From Pseudomonadota bacterium (lineage in GTDB: Bacteria; Pseudomonadota; Gammaproteobacteria; Burkholderiales; Burkholderiaceae_C), in contig JADFIG010000008.1 in NCBI GenBank assembly GCA_022566735.1, positions 1 through 64,000 of the forward strand: a stretch of 64,000 nucleotides of DNA. The letters run 5' to 3'. Position 1 is the stretch's first letter, and every line of letters begins with the position of its first letter. The translations under genes were made by a program, and so were the position numbers. Positions 27,167 to 35,459 of the stretch are shown here, piece by piece. The notes under the pieces are model-generated. The model was given only the letters and a program-made list of their open reading frames with translations. It was not told the DNA's origin and ran no database searches.

Positions 27167-28266
27167 GGCTTGGAGGTCCCCAAAGAAGTCCCCGAAAAGG
27201 CGGACGAGGGCACGTGCACGGCGCCGCGGGCGCTGGACATCACCAGGCTGCCGTCGCGGGCTTGCACCACGTCGGTGAAAGAGGCGGCCTGCTTCAGGCT
27301 CACCGGAGCGAAGGTCTGGCCGTTGTCGCGGCTGAGCAGCAGCTTGCCGGCCTCGTCCACCAGGACCAGCCGGCCATCGGCCAGCCGGGTGCCGGCCGTG
27401 AGGGTCACGGGGGCGGGGGTGTCGACCTTGTCCCAGGCCTCGGTGCCGGCAGGGTTGCGCCACACATTGCCGCGCAGGCCATAGGCCAGCAGGTCGCCCT
27501 GGCTGGAGGCGAAGATGCCGAAGAAGGTGCCGGCATAGGGGGTCTGGATCGGCTTGAAGGCAGCATCGGGGCTGGCCGCTTGGAACAGCGCGCCCTGCTC
27601 TCCCGCCAGGTAGACCGACGTGCCCTGCACCAGCAGGTGGTTGAGGTGGCGCCCCGTCGGGTTGGGCACGTCGGCGCGGCGCGAGCGCCAGGTCTTGCCG
27701 CCGTCCTGGGTGGCGAAGATGGCGCCATAGGCACCGACCACCAGCCCGCGCTGCGCGTCGAAGAAGTGCACGTCGAGGAAGGGCTTGTCCGGCCCCTGGT
27801 CGACCAGGCGCTGGGCCTGCTTGCGCTGCTCCTCGCTGGCGTGCGGGTTGGCGTTGACGGCGTCCAGCTCCAGCCGGGCCGCTTGCACGCCGTCGAGCTG
27901 GCGCGTCCAGGTCTTGCCACCGTCTTGCGTGGCCAGCACCACCTGGCCGTGGCCCACGGCCCAGCCGTGCTGGGCGTCGGCAAAGCCCACGCGGGTGAGG
28001 CTGACGCTGACGGGCGCGGCGGACTGCTGCCAGCTCTGGCCCTGGTCGTCGGACAGCACGATGGTGCCGCGCTCGCCCACGGCCACCAGGCGGTCACCGG
28101 CGCGGGCCACGGAGAGCAGCACGCCCGCTTGCGCCCGGCTGCTGAGCACCGCGGGCTTGTTCAAAGGGTCGAAGCTGGCAGGGGCTGCGCCGGCCTGGGC
28201 CGCTGCGATCGCGGTCCATGCACCGACCAGCCACGGTCGCAGGCGCTGAACAGGGAAGAGGGACAT
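27163..28266 (-). CDS. Exported YCF48/BNR beta-propeller protein
   Basis: The 367-residue protein has a signal peptide (ending AAQAGA) and repeated sialidase/YCF48-like blades with Asp-box signs such as VLSDDQGQSW, LATQDGGKTW, FATQDGGKTW and LLSRDNGQTF, plus GWAVGHGQ. It is probably a periplasmic seven-bladed propeller that helps the neighbouring RND exporter assemble. ATG at 28,266 fits the signal peptide. The stop overlaps the RND start by 4 nt, indicating translational coupling. Confidence 0.87.
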   Translation of the reverse strand: MSLFPVQRLRPWLVGAWTAIAAAQAGAAPASFDPLNKPAVLSSRAQAGVLLSVARAGDRLVAVGERGTIVLSDDQGQSWQQSAAPVSVSLTRVGFADAQHGWAVGHGQVVLATQDGGKTWTRQLDGVQAARLELDAVNANPHASEEQRKQAQRLVDQGPDKPFLDVHFFDAQRGLVVGAYGAIFATQDGGKTWRSRRADVPNPTGRHLNHLLVQGTSVYLAGEQGALFQAASPDAAFKPIQTPYAGTFFGIFASSQGDLLAYGLRGNVWRNPAGTEAWDKVDTPAPVTLTAGTRLADGRLVLVDEAGKLLLSRDNGQTFAPVSLKQAASFTDVVQARDGSLVMSSARGAVHVPSSAFSGTSLGTSKP

Positions 28267-28367
28267 GGCGGTGGGGCCGTCGGCCGGCTTGCGTGAGGGA
28301 GGATGGCCCCGCCGACGCCCGGCCCTGAGGCGGTGCATCGGCGGGGGCGTCGGGGTGCCCTGGCGGG

Positions 28368-29729
28368 TCAGCGTGCGGCGTCGGCGGCCACGGCGTCACC
28401 CGTGAAGAAGCTCTCCGACTTGCGCGGCACGACGCGGTAGGTCTCGCCGTTGAGCGCCTGCACCGTGCTCATGGTGCCGGCCTGCAGGTTGAACACCGAG
28501 ACCGTCTTGATGACCACCGCGGGGATGGCCGGCACCGCGAAGGGATAGGCCTGGGTGGTGCGCCACAGCTTGCCTTCGGCGTCGTAGCCGTCCATCAGGG
28601 TCAGGGCCCAGCTGTCTTCGTCGAGGTAGAAGCGGCGCTTGGGCACGGCATGGCGCTTGCCCGCAGCCACCGTGGCCTCGACCACCCACACGCGGTGCAG
28701 CTCCCAGCGGGTCTTGTCCGGGTTCATGTGGTGCCTGGTGAAGGCGTCGTCCAGCTTGGCCGTGACCAGGGCGTTGTCGTTGTAGGGGACGTACATCTCC
28801 TGCTTGCCCACCAGCTTCCACTGGTAGCGGTCAATCGCACCCAGGAAGCCCTGCACTTCGTCGAAGTAGTTGGCGCCGGAAGCCACGAAGTCGGGCGTGT
28901 CGTAAGCCACCGTGGGGGCACGGCGCACGCGGCGCTGGCCGACCAGGTACTGCCAGGCCTGGCGCGAGTTCTTGATGTCGATGCTGTCGCGGAACACCAG
29001 CGACTCACCGGCCTTGAAGGGCGGCTCGGTGGCGTTGAAGCGCTGCATCAGGTACTCGCCGCTCCAGCTTTCGGGCGAGCCGTCCTTGTAGTAGTAGGGG
29101 TGCTGGAAGTTGATGTCGTTGCGCGTGGCCAGCGCGCGGGCGCCGTCCGAGCTGGTCACCAGGTTGCGAAAGCCATAGGACAGCGACTCGGCTTCGACGC
29201 GCAGCTGCATGTTCCAGGCGGCCTCGAAGCCGTCCTTCGGGATCGGGAAGGGGATGCCGCCGAAGCAGCCTTCCACCGACCAGCCCGCGTCCTTGGTCTT
29301 GCAGCGCGTGGCGTTCTTGAAGGTGTTGTCGTAGACGTAGGCCGGGGCCGAGGCCGTGCGGCGCGTCGGGTAGACATCGACACGGAAGGTGTCGGGGTAC
29401 TTCTTGAGCAGGGCCAGCGTGCCTTCGCTGAGCTTGTCGGCGTGCTGGGCAGCGTTCTTGGCCGTGATCTGCAGCACCACCTTGTCGTTGGGGAAGGGGT
29501 TGACGGGCACGTCGCCGACCTTGGCGCCCGTGGCCTGCGTGAGGCCGCCGTCCCAGGCGGGGATGGTGCCGTCCTTGTTGGCGGCCTTTTCGGCGCCCAG
29601 CGGGGTCAGGCTGCTTTTGAGCTTGGCGGCTTCGTCGGCGGTCACGGCGGCGTGGGCCGCGCCCATGGCCATCGCGGCCATCAAGGTGCTGGCGACCAGG
29701 GTGTTCACCATGTGCTTGTGGGGGGTCAT
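28368..29729 (-). CDS. DUF1329 outer-membrane-associated protein
   Basis: The 453-residue exported protein (signal peptide ending GAAHA) fits DUF1329: ADEAAKLKSSLTPLGAEKAANKDGTIPAWDGGL near the mature N-terminus, then VYPTRRTASAP, GFRNLVTSSDGARALATRND, VGQRRVRRAPTVAYDTPDF and RFYLDEDSWALTLMD. The fold is related to LolA/LolB-like lipid-carrying proteins, so it may ferry a hydrophobic compound across the periplasm. GGAG 7 nt before the ATG at 29,729 decides the start over a TTG 3 nt upstream. Confidence 0.9.
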   Translation of the reverse strand: MTPHKHMVNTLVASTLMAAMAMGAAHAAVTADEAAKLKSSLTPLGAEKAANKDGTIPAWDGGLTQATGAKVGDVPVNPFPNDKVVLQITAKNAAQHADKLSEGTLALLKKYPDTFRVDVYPTRRTASAPAYVYDNTFKNATRCKTKDAGWSVEGCFGGIPFPIPKDGFEAAWNMQLRVEAESLSYGFRNLVTSSDGARALATRNDINFQHPYYYKDGSPESWSGEYLMQRFNATEPPFKAGESLVFRDSIDIKNSRQAWQYLVGQRRVRRAPTVAYDTPDFVASGANYFDEVQGFLGAIDRYQWKLVGKQEMYVPYNDNALVTAKLDDAFTRHHMNPDKTRWELHRVWVVEATVAAGKRHAVPKRRFYLDEDSWALTLMDGYDAEGKLWRTTQAYPFAVPAIPAVVIKTVSVFNLQAGTMSTVQALNGETYRVVPRKSESFFTGDAVAADAAR

Positions 29730-29760
29730 CAAAGTCTCCTTGTGCGTCGGGTCGGTGTCG

Positions 29761-31416
29761 TCAGAAGCTGCGCTGGATGGTCAGCGAGATGAAGTCGCGG
29801 TCCTTGTAGTACTGCTTGTAGCTGGCGTAGGTGCCGGTGGGGCCGCTGGCCGGCAGGCTGGGCGCGGGGCCCGCAGAACCGAAGTAGTGCGTGAACTGCA
29901 GGCCGGCCTTCCAGGTTTTCTGGTAGTCGAAGTTGAAGCCGATGCTCATGTCGCCGCCGCGCTCGGGCGCGACCTGGAAGACGGCCGAGCGGCCGTACAG
30001 GCCCATGCCGATGCCGATGGGCACCTGCAGATCCAGCTGGGGCAGGACCTGGAAGTACTCGGGCTGGAAGACCACGCGGCCGGCCAGGTGGCCCTTGCTG
30101 TGCGTGGTGTTGAGCGCATCGGGGATGAGGCCCATGCCCGAGGGCGCGCGCGTGACCTGCATCAGCCGGTTGTAGGCCAGCTCGCCGACCACGCTGGCGG
30201 CATCCCACAGCGAGGAAGCCGCCATCACGGAGATGGCCGAGACGTTGATGTGCAGGGTGTTGCCCAGCGCATAAGGCGTGTTGCCGGTGTTGTTGGCCGT
30301 GGGGTTGAGCGTCAGCACCAGGTCGCCCAGCGGGGCCAGCGGCGTGTCGCGGCGCGTGGAGATTTCCGCGGCCACGTTGGTCTCGCCGAGCACGGTGGAC
30401 AGGCTGGCGCCGAAGGTCTTGACCTTGCGCTGGTAGTACAGCGCATAGGTGCCCGTGGTCAGGTCGACGACCGGCACGGGCAGCTTCTCGTCGAACTGCG
30501 CGGCGTAGAGGCCGTAGTCCACGTCACCCACCTTGAAGCGCACCTGCATGCCGTACTGGCCGCCCTTGGAGCCTTTGCGGTCGGCCGTGCGCGGCGCGGC
30601 GCCGCTGGGCAGCAGCAGCAGGTTGGCGCCATCGCCCACGAAGTCGGCGGGGCTGAAGTAGCTGCCCGTGGCCGGCAGCCGGATGGGGCGCCATTCGAGC
30701 TGGTAGTACGCGCCCACCGAGAGCTTGGGGTTGATCTGCAGGTTGCTGGAGACCTGGTTGACCGGCAGCGCGATTTCCTTGAACTGCGCCGTGGGCTGAG
30801 AGAAGGCCTTGATCAGGTCGACCGGGGCCTGGGCGTAGGCGATGCCGTTGGCGCCCAGGAAGAGGGTCTCGCCGTAGAGCTGGGTGTGGCGGCCGGCGCG
30901 CACGCTGAGCTTGCTGTCGCCCAGCTCGGTCGAGCCGTAGACGAAGGCGTCGGAGAACTCGGTCTTCTGGCCCATCAGTCGGCGGGTCTTGGGCGTGAAG
31001 ACGTTGTTGGGTCCGCCCGCGGCCGCGCTCAGCGTGTTGGGGGCGCCGCCTGCCGGGTAGTCGTTGCTGCTCTGGCGATAGACATCGTCGTACCAGGCGG
31101 CGCCGGACACGCGCATGCCGACGTTCCTGTACGAGGCGTCGAGCTCGCTGAGGATGTCGATGCGGTTGTTGATGAGCCCGCGGTTGAAGGCCAGGTCACC
31201 GGCATCGACGTTGGGTTGCTCGGCGGAGGCCGCCACGGTCTGGCTGGGGTCCTTCAGGCGGAAGGCCGCGCCGTACTTGAACGTGTTGTCCCATCGCACC
31301 TTGAGCTCGGGCACGCCCGTGTCGATGGAAGCGGCCCACACGGGGGTCAGCATCGAGGCCATGACGGCCAGAGCGGATGCGGACAGGCGCGGAGTGCGCG
31401 CACGGGTCAGGTTCAT
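29761..31416 (-). CDS. DUF1302 outer-membrane protein
   Basis: The 551-residue protein has a signal peptide (ending VWAAS) and the DUF1302 pattern: LKVRWDNTFKYGAAFRLKD, NRGLINNRIDILSELDASYRNVGMRVSGAAWYDDVY, SVRAGRHTQLYGETLFLGANGIAYAQAPVDLIKA, and a terminal aromatic residue (QRSF) typical of beta-barrels. It is likely an outer-membrane barrel working with DUF1329 and the RND exporter. It is first in the leftward operon. A LysR-type box and promoter lie 70-140 nt upstream. Confidence 0.9.
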   Translation of the reverse strand: MNLTRARTPRLSASALAVMASMLTPVWAASIDTGVPELKVRWDNTFKYGAAFRLKDPSQTVAASAEQPNVDAGDLAFNRGLINNRIDILSELDASYRNVGMRVSGAAWYDDVYRQSSNDYPAGGAPNTLSAAAGGPNNVFTPKTRRLMGQKTEFSDAFVYGSTELGDSKLSVRAGRHTQLYGETLFLGANGIAYAQAPVDLIKAFSQPTAQFKEIALPVNQVSSNLQINPKLSVGAYYQLEWRPIRLPATGSYFSPADFVGDGANLLLLPSGAAPRTADRKGSKGGQYGMQVRFKVGDVDYGLYAAQFDEKLPVPVVDLTTGTYALYYQRKVKTFGASLSTVLGETNVAAEISTRRDTPLAPLGDLVLTLNPTANNTGNTPYALGNTLHINVSAISVMAASSLWDAASVVGELAYNRLMQVTRAPSGMGLIPDALNTTHSKGHLAGRVVFQPEYFQVLPQLDLQVPIGIGMGLYGRSAVFQVAPERGGDMSIGFNFDYQKTWKAGLQFTHYFGSAGPAPSLPASGPTGTYASYKQYYKDRDFISLTIQRSF

Positions 31417-31489
31417 CTCGGTCTCCTACACGCTGTGTTGTGTTGATGGCGCCTGGCCGGCAGACAGGCCGACCCGCGTGGAACGAGAC

Positions 31490-31553
31490 CTTATCGAACA
31501 GCTTGCGCACGATCCAATACCGATGCAGACACGCGCTGATACTCCGAAAGTAT
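31490..31553 (-). promoter_or_regulatory. LysR-dependent promoter of the DUF1302-DUF1329-YCF48-RND operon
   Basis: ATAC-TCCGAAA-GTAT (31,539-31,553) matches the CatM/BenM/CatR box ATAC-N7-GTAT. Exactly 22 bp closer to the gene lies a second half-site, ATACCGATGCAGACA (31,517-31,531), placed like an activation site touching the -35. On the - strand -35 TTGGAT (31,512-31,517), 16 nt, -10 GATAAG (31,490-31,495) put the start of transcription near 31,483. The remaining sequence between 31,554 and 31,717 shows nothing I recognise. Confidence 0.65.
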
Positions 31554-31717
31554 GTGGATCGGCGCCACGTCAAGGGATTTCACGGACTCCCGCCGCGCCA
31601 CCTTGTGTGGCATTTGCGTGCGGGCGGATCGCGGGCAGACGATGCCCCGCAACGGCCCGTCCGGACGTGACAAAGGCGCCGCGGCATGTGCTCGCGGCGC
31701 CTTCGGATGGGGCAGCG

Positions 31718-32083
31718 TCAGGGCTTGCGGAAGAGGGCCTTCTGCATCTTGCCCAGCACGCGCAGCTTGAGGTCGCTGTGAGGGTAGATGCAGCACGCCA
31801 GCACCTGCTGGCAGGCTTCCTCGGCCTCGCTGACGTGGCAGCGACTCATGGCGCGCTTGCTGTAGCTGCCGGCCAGCACCTGCACCTTGCAGACACCGCA
31901 ACCGCCCCCGCGACACCCCACGGGGATGCCTTTGCGGCCGGAGCGCGCCAGCGCATGCAAGGCCGACTCCGTCGAAGCGCAGCCGAAGGACTCCCCGGTT
32001 TCGTCGATGAGCACCTGGTGCCGCTCGGTGGTGGTCGGCACGTCGTTGCTCACGGGCCTGAGCATGGGCATGGGCGCGGGCAT
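31718..32083 (-). CDS. dmpQ: Chloroplast-type 2Fe-2S ferredoxin, DmpQ/XylT-like
   Basis: The 121-residue protein has the plant-type cluster motif with four cysteines: VGCRGGGCGVCKVQVLAGSY and a later VLACCIYP, plus family text MSRCHVSEAEEA. DmpQ/XylT re-reduce the iron of catechol 2,3-dioxygenase after oxidation by substituted catechols. Here it lies 21 kb from dmpB, divergent from the left sigma-54 activator. The ATG at 32,083 is preferred; a longer reading to 32,125 lacks family similarity. Confidence 0.85.
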   Translation of the reverse strand: MPAPMPMLRPVSNDVPTTTERHQVLIDETGESFGCASTESALHALARSGRKGIPVGCRGGGCGVCKVQVLAGSYSKRAMSRCHVSEAEEACQQVLACCIYPHSDLKLRVLGKMQKALFRKP

Positions 32084-32162
32084 GGCTTGTCTCTCGGTCT
32101 CTGGTGCTGGGCGCCGGTGGCGCACCCTTCCAAGTGCGCCAGTGTGTCGAGCGACGCCACTG

Positions 32163-32205
32163 TGTCAAATACCTGAATGGTTCACCAGCCATACCTGCGC
32201 GAGCA
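32163..32205 (-). promoter_or_regulatory. Possible promoter and weak LysR half-sites upstream of dmpQ
   Basis: On the - strand TTGACA (32,163-32,168) is a perfect -35 box, but no good -10 follows. On + coordinates two ATACCTG half-sites start at 32,169 and 32,191, again exactly 22 bp apart and again touching the -35, as at the other two LysR-type promoters; neither has the closing GTAT. Treat as a weak third member of the set. Confidence 0.3.
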
Positions 32206-32280
32206 TGAGGGTTCGCGCCATGGCGCCGGGCTGCCGCACCGTTTACCCTGCGCTGCGCAGCCAGCCTGGCCCCCACCCGC

Positions 32281-33963
32281 ATGCACGACCCCAGCCGCCG
32301 CTTCGACCTGACGCCCCACCTGCGCTTCAACATCGAGTCCGGCCACATCTGGCTCGACGAGCAGCGCATGATGCTCATGCACAGCGACGCCATGGGCATG
32401 CTGCGGCGCGAGCTGATCGACAGCGTCGGCATGGAGCGCGCGCGGGGCATCCTGCTGCGCATGGGCTTTGCCGCCGGCCAGCGCGATGCCGAGCTGGCCA
32501 GGTCCATGGCCAAGAGCGGGCCGCTGGAAGACGCCTTCCTGCTCGGCCCCCGTCTGCACACCATGCAAGGCCTGGTGCAGGCGGAGATGGTGCGCTGCAC
32601 ACTGGACATGGCGCGCGGCGAGTTCGATGCCGAGGTCCGCTTCCTGAAGTCGTGGGAGGCGCAGGCCCACCTGCGTGACCAGGGCTGCAGCCACGAGCCG
32701 GTGTGCTGGCACGAGGTCGGCTACGCCTCCGGCTACACCACGGCCTTCATGCAACGCTTCGTCGTCTTCAAGGAGTGCAGTTGCGCGGCCAGCGGCGATG
32801 CGCATTGCACCATCGTCGGCAAACCGGCCGAGGACTGGCACGACCCGGCCTACCTGCGCCACTTCCAGCCCGAGCTGGTCACCGACGAGCTGCGCACGCT
32901 GCAAGCCGAGGTGCAGCGGCTGCGGGGGGAGCTGGCGCAACAGCATGCATCCAGCGAGATCATCGGGGCCTCCGCCCCCATCCGCCAGGCCGTGGGCCTG
33001 CTGGAGAAAGCCGCAGCCCACCGCATCACCGTGTTGCTGCAAGGGGAAACCGGCGTGGGCAAGGAGGTGTTCGCGCAATGGCTGCACCGCCACAGCCCGC
33101 GCGCCGAGCAGCCCTTCGTGGCCATCAACTGCGCGGCCATGCCGCACGACCTGGTGGAGTCGGAGCTCTTCGGCGTCGAGCGCGGTGCCTACACCGGCGC
33201 GCAGCAATCGCGCGCGGGGCGCTTCGAGCGGGCGCACGGCGGCACGCTGTTCCTCGACGAGATCGGTGACCTGTCGCTGTCGGCGCAGGCCAAGCTGCTG
33301 CGCGTGCTGCAGACGGGCTGCGTCGAGCGCCTGGGCTCGGAGACGGCCAAGCAGGTCGATGTGCGCCTGGTCACGGCCACCCATGTGGACCTGGAGGCAG
33401 CCGTGCAGGCAGGCCGCTTCCGCGCCGACCTGTATTACCGCCTGAGCGCCTTCCCCATCCACATCCCGCCCTTGCGCGAGCGCCGCAGCGACATCCCCCT
33501 GTTCGTGCAGTGCTTCATCGACAAGCACTGCGCGGCCAGCCAGAAGCGCGTGCGCGGCGTGAGCGACCGCGCCATGCAGGCCCTGCAGGAACACGCCTGG
33601 CCGGGCAATGTGCGCGAGCTGGAGAACATGGTGGAGCGCGGCGTGCTGCTGGCGCCTGCAGGAGGCGACATCGAGGTCGAGCACCTGTTCGCCAAGCCCT
33701 TGCGGCCGTCCGCCGAGGAGGCGGTCATCAATGCCCGCGGCACCCTGAGCCCGCCGCCACCGGGCACGCCGGACGATGAGCTGCTCACGCGCCTGCTGGG
33801 CGAGGGGCTGGACCTGTCGGCACTGGAGGACCGGCTGGTGGCCCTGGCGCTGCAGCAGTCCCAAGGACGGCTGAGCCAGGCCGCGCGCATGCTGGGCCTG
33901 ACACGCAGGCAACTCAGCTACCGCCTCAAGCAGCCAGAAACCGAACCGGCCGATCGGTCCTGA
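32281..33963 (+). CDS. XylR/DmpR-family sigma-54-dependent aromatic-responsive activator (left)
   Basis: The 560-residue protein has the XylR N-terminal sensor and V4R domain (residues 10-180), a linker, an AAA+ domain ([43 protein letters not shown]) and a C-terminal Fis-type helix-turn-helix ([20 protein letters not shown]). The zinc site known from MopR is intact (C142, E165, C168, C176) and the effector His is present (H93), but the position equivalent to MopR Trp134 is F121. It precedes the left hydroxylase operon on the same strand and probably drives its sigma-54 promoter. Different ligand preference from the right activator is inferred. Confidence 0.9.
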   Translation: MHDPSRRFDLTPHLRFNIESGHIWLDEQRMMLMHSDAMGMLRRELIDSVGMERARGILLRMGFAAGQRDAELARSMAKSGPLEDAFLLGPRLHTMQGLVQAEMVRCTLDMARGEFDAEVRFLKSWEAQAHLRDQGCSHEPVCWHEVGYASGYTTAFMQRFVVFKECSCAASGDAHCTIVGKPAEDWHDPAYLRHFQPELVTDELRTLQAEVQRLRGELAQQHASSEIIGASAPIRQAVGLLEKAAAHRITVLLQGETGVGKEVFAQWLHRHSPRAEQPFVAINCAAMPHDLVESELFGVERGAYTGAQQSRAGRFERAHGGTLFLDEIGDLSLSAQAKLLRVLQTGCVERLGSETAKQVDVRLVTATHVDLEAAVQAGRFRADLYYRLSAFPIHIPPLRERRSDIPLFVQCFIDKHCAASQKRVRGVSDRAMQALQEHAWPGNVRELENMVERGVLLAPAGGDIEVEHLFAKPLRPSAEEAVINARGTLSPPPPGTPDDELLTRLLGEGLDLSALEDRLVALALQQSQGRLSQAARMLGLTRRQLSYRLKQPETEPADRS

Positions 33964-34110
33964 GGGGCCGAGTGAGCCCGCGCAGGCGCCGCGCCCGCTG
34001 GACATTTCTGGCACCCCCGTGGGCCGAGGCGGCACCATTTTCGTCAGGGCAAGCCCTCGGTTTCAGCGGCTGACAGGGGGATTGGAGGCGTGGTTCAGGC
34101 CGATGCGCCC

Positions 34111-34126
34111 TGGCCCGTCGATTGCG
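34111..34126 (+). promoter_or_regulatory. Sigma-54 promoter of the left phenol hydroxylase operon
   Basis: TGGCCCGTCGATTGCG matches the -24/-12 consensus (TGGCACG-N4-TTGCW) with two mismatches and correct GG-N10-GC spacing. Transcription would start near 34,137, about 34 nt before dmpL. Two nearby GGCAC motifs (34,009 and 34,030) lack a -12 GC. Confidence 0.65.
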
Positions 34127-34170
34127 TATCCCCGGTGTTCTGTGAACAACACCCGACCCGGAGACACCCC

Positions 34171-35163
34171 ATGCAAATCGACCTCCAGACCCTGGCCATC
34201 GAGCCCTTGCGGCCCGCCTACGACCACCTCGTCAGGCGCTTCGGCCACAAGCCTGCCACGCGCTACCAGGAAGCCACCTACGACCTGCAGGCCGAAGAGC
34301 AGCTGCACTACCGGCCCACCTGGGACCCGGCGCACGCGCTGTACGACAAGTCCCTGAGCAAGATCGTCATGCAGGACTGGCAGGCCCTGAAAGACCCGCG
34401 CCAGTTCTACTACAGCACCTACACCCTGGCGCGCGCCCGCCAGCAGGACACGGCCGAGGCCAACTTCCAGTTCGTCAGCAACTACGGCCTGTTCGCGGCC
34501 ATGCCCGAGGCCCTGCGCACCACCGCGCGCCAGCTGCTGGTGCCGCTGCGCCACGCCGCCTGGGGCAGCAACCTCAACAACACCTTCATCTGCGGCTACG
34601 GCTACGGTGCGCCCTTCACGCAACCGTGCATCTACCAGGCCATGGACCAGCTGGGCATCGCGCAGTACCTCTCGCGCATCGGCCTGCTGCTGGGCGACAC
34701 CGAAGCGCTGGACCAAGCCAGGCAGGACTGGATGACGGGCGAGGCCTGGCAGGCCCTGCGCCGCTACACCGAGGACTGCATGGTCGTGCGCGACCCTGTG
34801 GAGGTTTTCGTGGCGCAGAACGTGGCCATGGACGGCCTGCTCTACCCGCTGGTCTACGAACGCGTGGTCGATGACGCCTGGTCGCTGCAAGGCGGCTCCT
34901 CGCTGGCCCTGCTGACCCAGTTCATGAGCGAGTGGCACGCCGAGACGCGCACCTGGATCGATGCCGTGCTCAAGGTCATGGCGGCCGAGTCCGAGCACAA
35001 CCGCCAGCAGCTCGACGCCTGGCTGCAGCACTGGGGCACGCGCGCCGCCGCGGCCCTGCTGCCGGTGCTGTCCATCGCCCTGCCAGACAGTGCCGATGCG
35101 GCGGTGGCCGAATACCGCGCCGCCTTCCAGGCGCGCATGGCCAAGCTCGGCCTGAACGCCTGA
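34171..35163 (+). CDS. dmpL: Phenol hydroxylase P1 oxygenase beta subunit (left copy)
   Basis: The 330-residue protein matches the DmpL/TouE-type subunit of bacterial multicomponent monooxygenases: FGHKPATRYQEATYDLQAEEQLHYRPTWDP near residue 22, IVMQDWQALKDPRQFYYSTYTLARARQQ, and LRHAAWGSNLNNTFICGYGYG. It forms the hydroxylase core with DmpN and DmpO. GGAG precedes the ATG at 34,171. It is first in the left operon because no dmpK is found between the activator and this gene. It is clearly diverged from the right copy. Confidence 0.93.
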   Translation: MQIDLQTLAIEPLRPAYDHLVRRFGHKPATRYQEATYDLQAEEQLHYRPTWDPAHALYDKSLSKIVMQDWQALKDPRQFYYSTYTLARARQQDTAEANFQFVSNYGLFAAMPEALRTTARQLLVPLRHAAWGSNLNNTFICGYGYGAPFTQPCIYQAMDQLGIAQYLSRIGLLLGDTEALDQARQDWMTGEAWQALRRYTEDCMVVRDPVEVFVAQNVAMDGLLYPLVYERVVDDAWSLQGGSSLALLTQFMSEWHAETRTWIDAVLKVMAAESEHNRQQLDAWLQHWGTRAAAALLPVLSIALPDSADAAVAEYRAAFQARMAKLGLNA

Positions 35164-35173
35164 AGGAGCGGCC

Positions 35174-35443
35174 ATGTCACGCGTGTTCATCGCCCTGCAA
35201 AGCAACGAAGAGACCCGTTGCATCGTCGATGCCCTGGTGCTCGACAACCCCGACGCCCACGTCGATCACCAACCCGCCATGGTGCGCATCAGCGCCGAAG
35301 GCCGCCTGGTGCTGCGCAAGGACAGCGTCGAGCAAACGCTCGGCCGGCCCTTCGACATGCAGTCCATCCACGTCCACATCGTGACGCTGGGCGGCCACGT
35401 CGATGAAGAGGACGACGCCCTGACCATCTGCTGGAACCACTGA
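35174..35443 (+). CDS. dmpM: Phenol hydroxylase P2 regulatory (effector) protein (left copy)
   Basis: The 89-residue cofactorless effector protein fits MmoB/DmpM: VFIALQSNEETRCIVDALVLDN at the start, MVRISAEGRLVLRKDSVEQTLGRPFDMQSIHVHIVTLGG in the middle. Such proteins bind the diiron hydroxylase and are needed for turnover. It lies 10 nt after dmpL with AAGGAG upstream. It is 10 residues shorter than the right copy at the N-terminus. Confidence 0.92.
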   Translation: MSRVFIALQSNEETRCIVDALVLDNPDAHVDHQPAMVRISAEGRLVLRKDSVEQTLGRPFDMQSIHVHIVTLGGHVDEEDDALTICWNH

Positions 35444-35459
35444 CCCCGAGGAGACCGAC

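Noticed and set aside
24719-27484. 921-codon open frame on + opposite the RND exporter
   Set aside because: Sequence is rich in Gln, His and Arg with no domain and exactly mirrors the RND coding frame; the - strand has recognised motifs.
34009-34045. GGCAC motifs at 34,009 and 34,030 as alternative sigma-54 promoters of the left operon
   Set aside because: Both lack GC at the -12 position; the site at 34,111 has correct spacing and TTGC.
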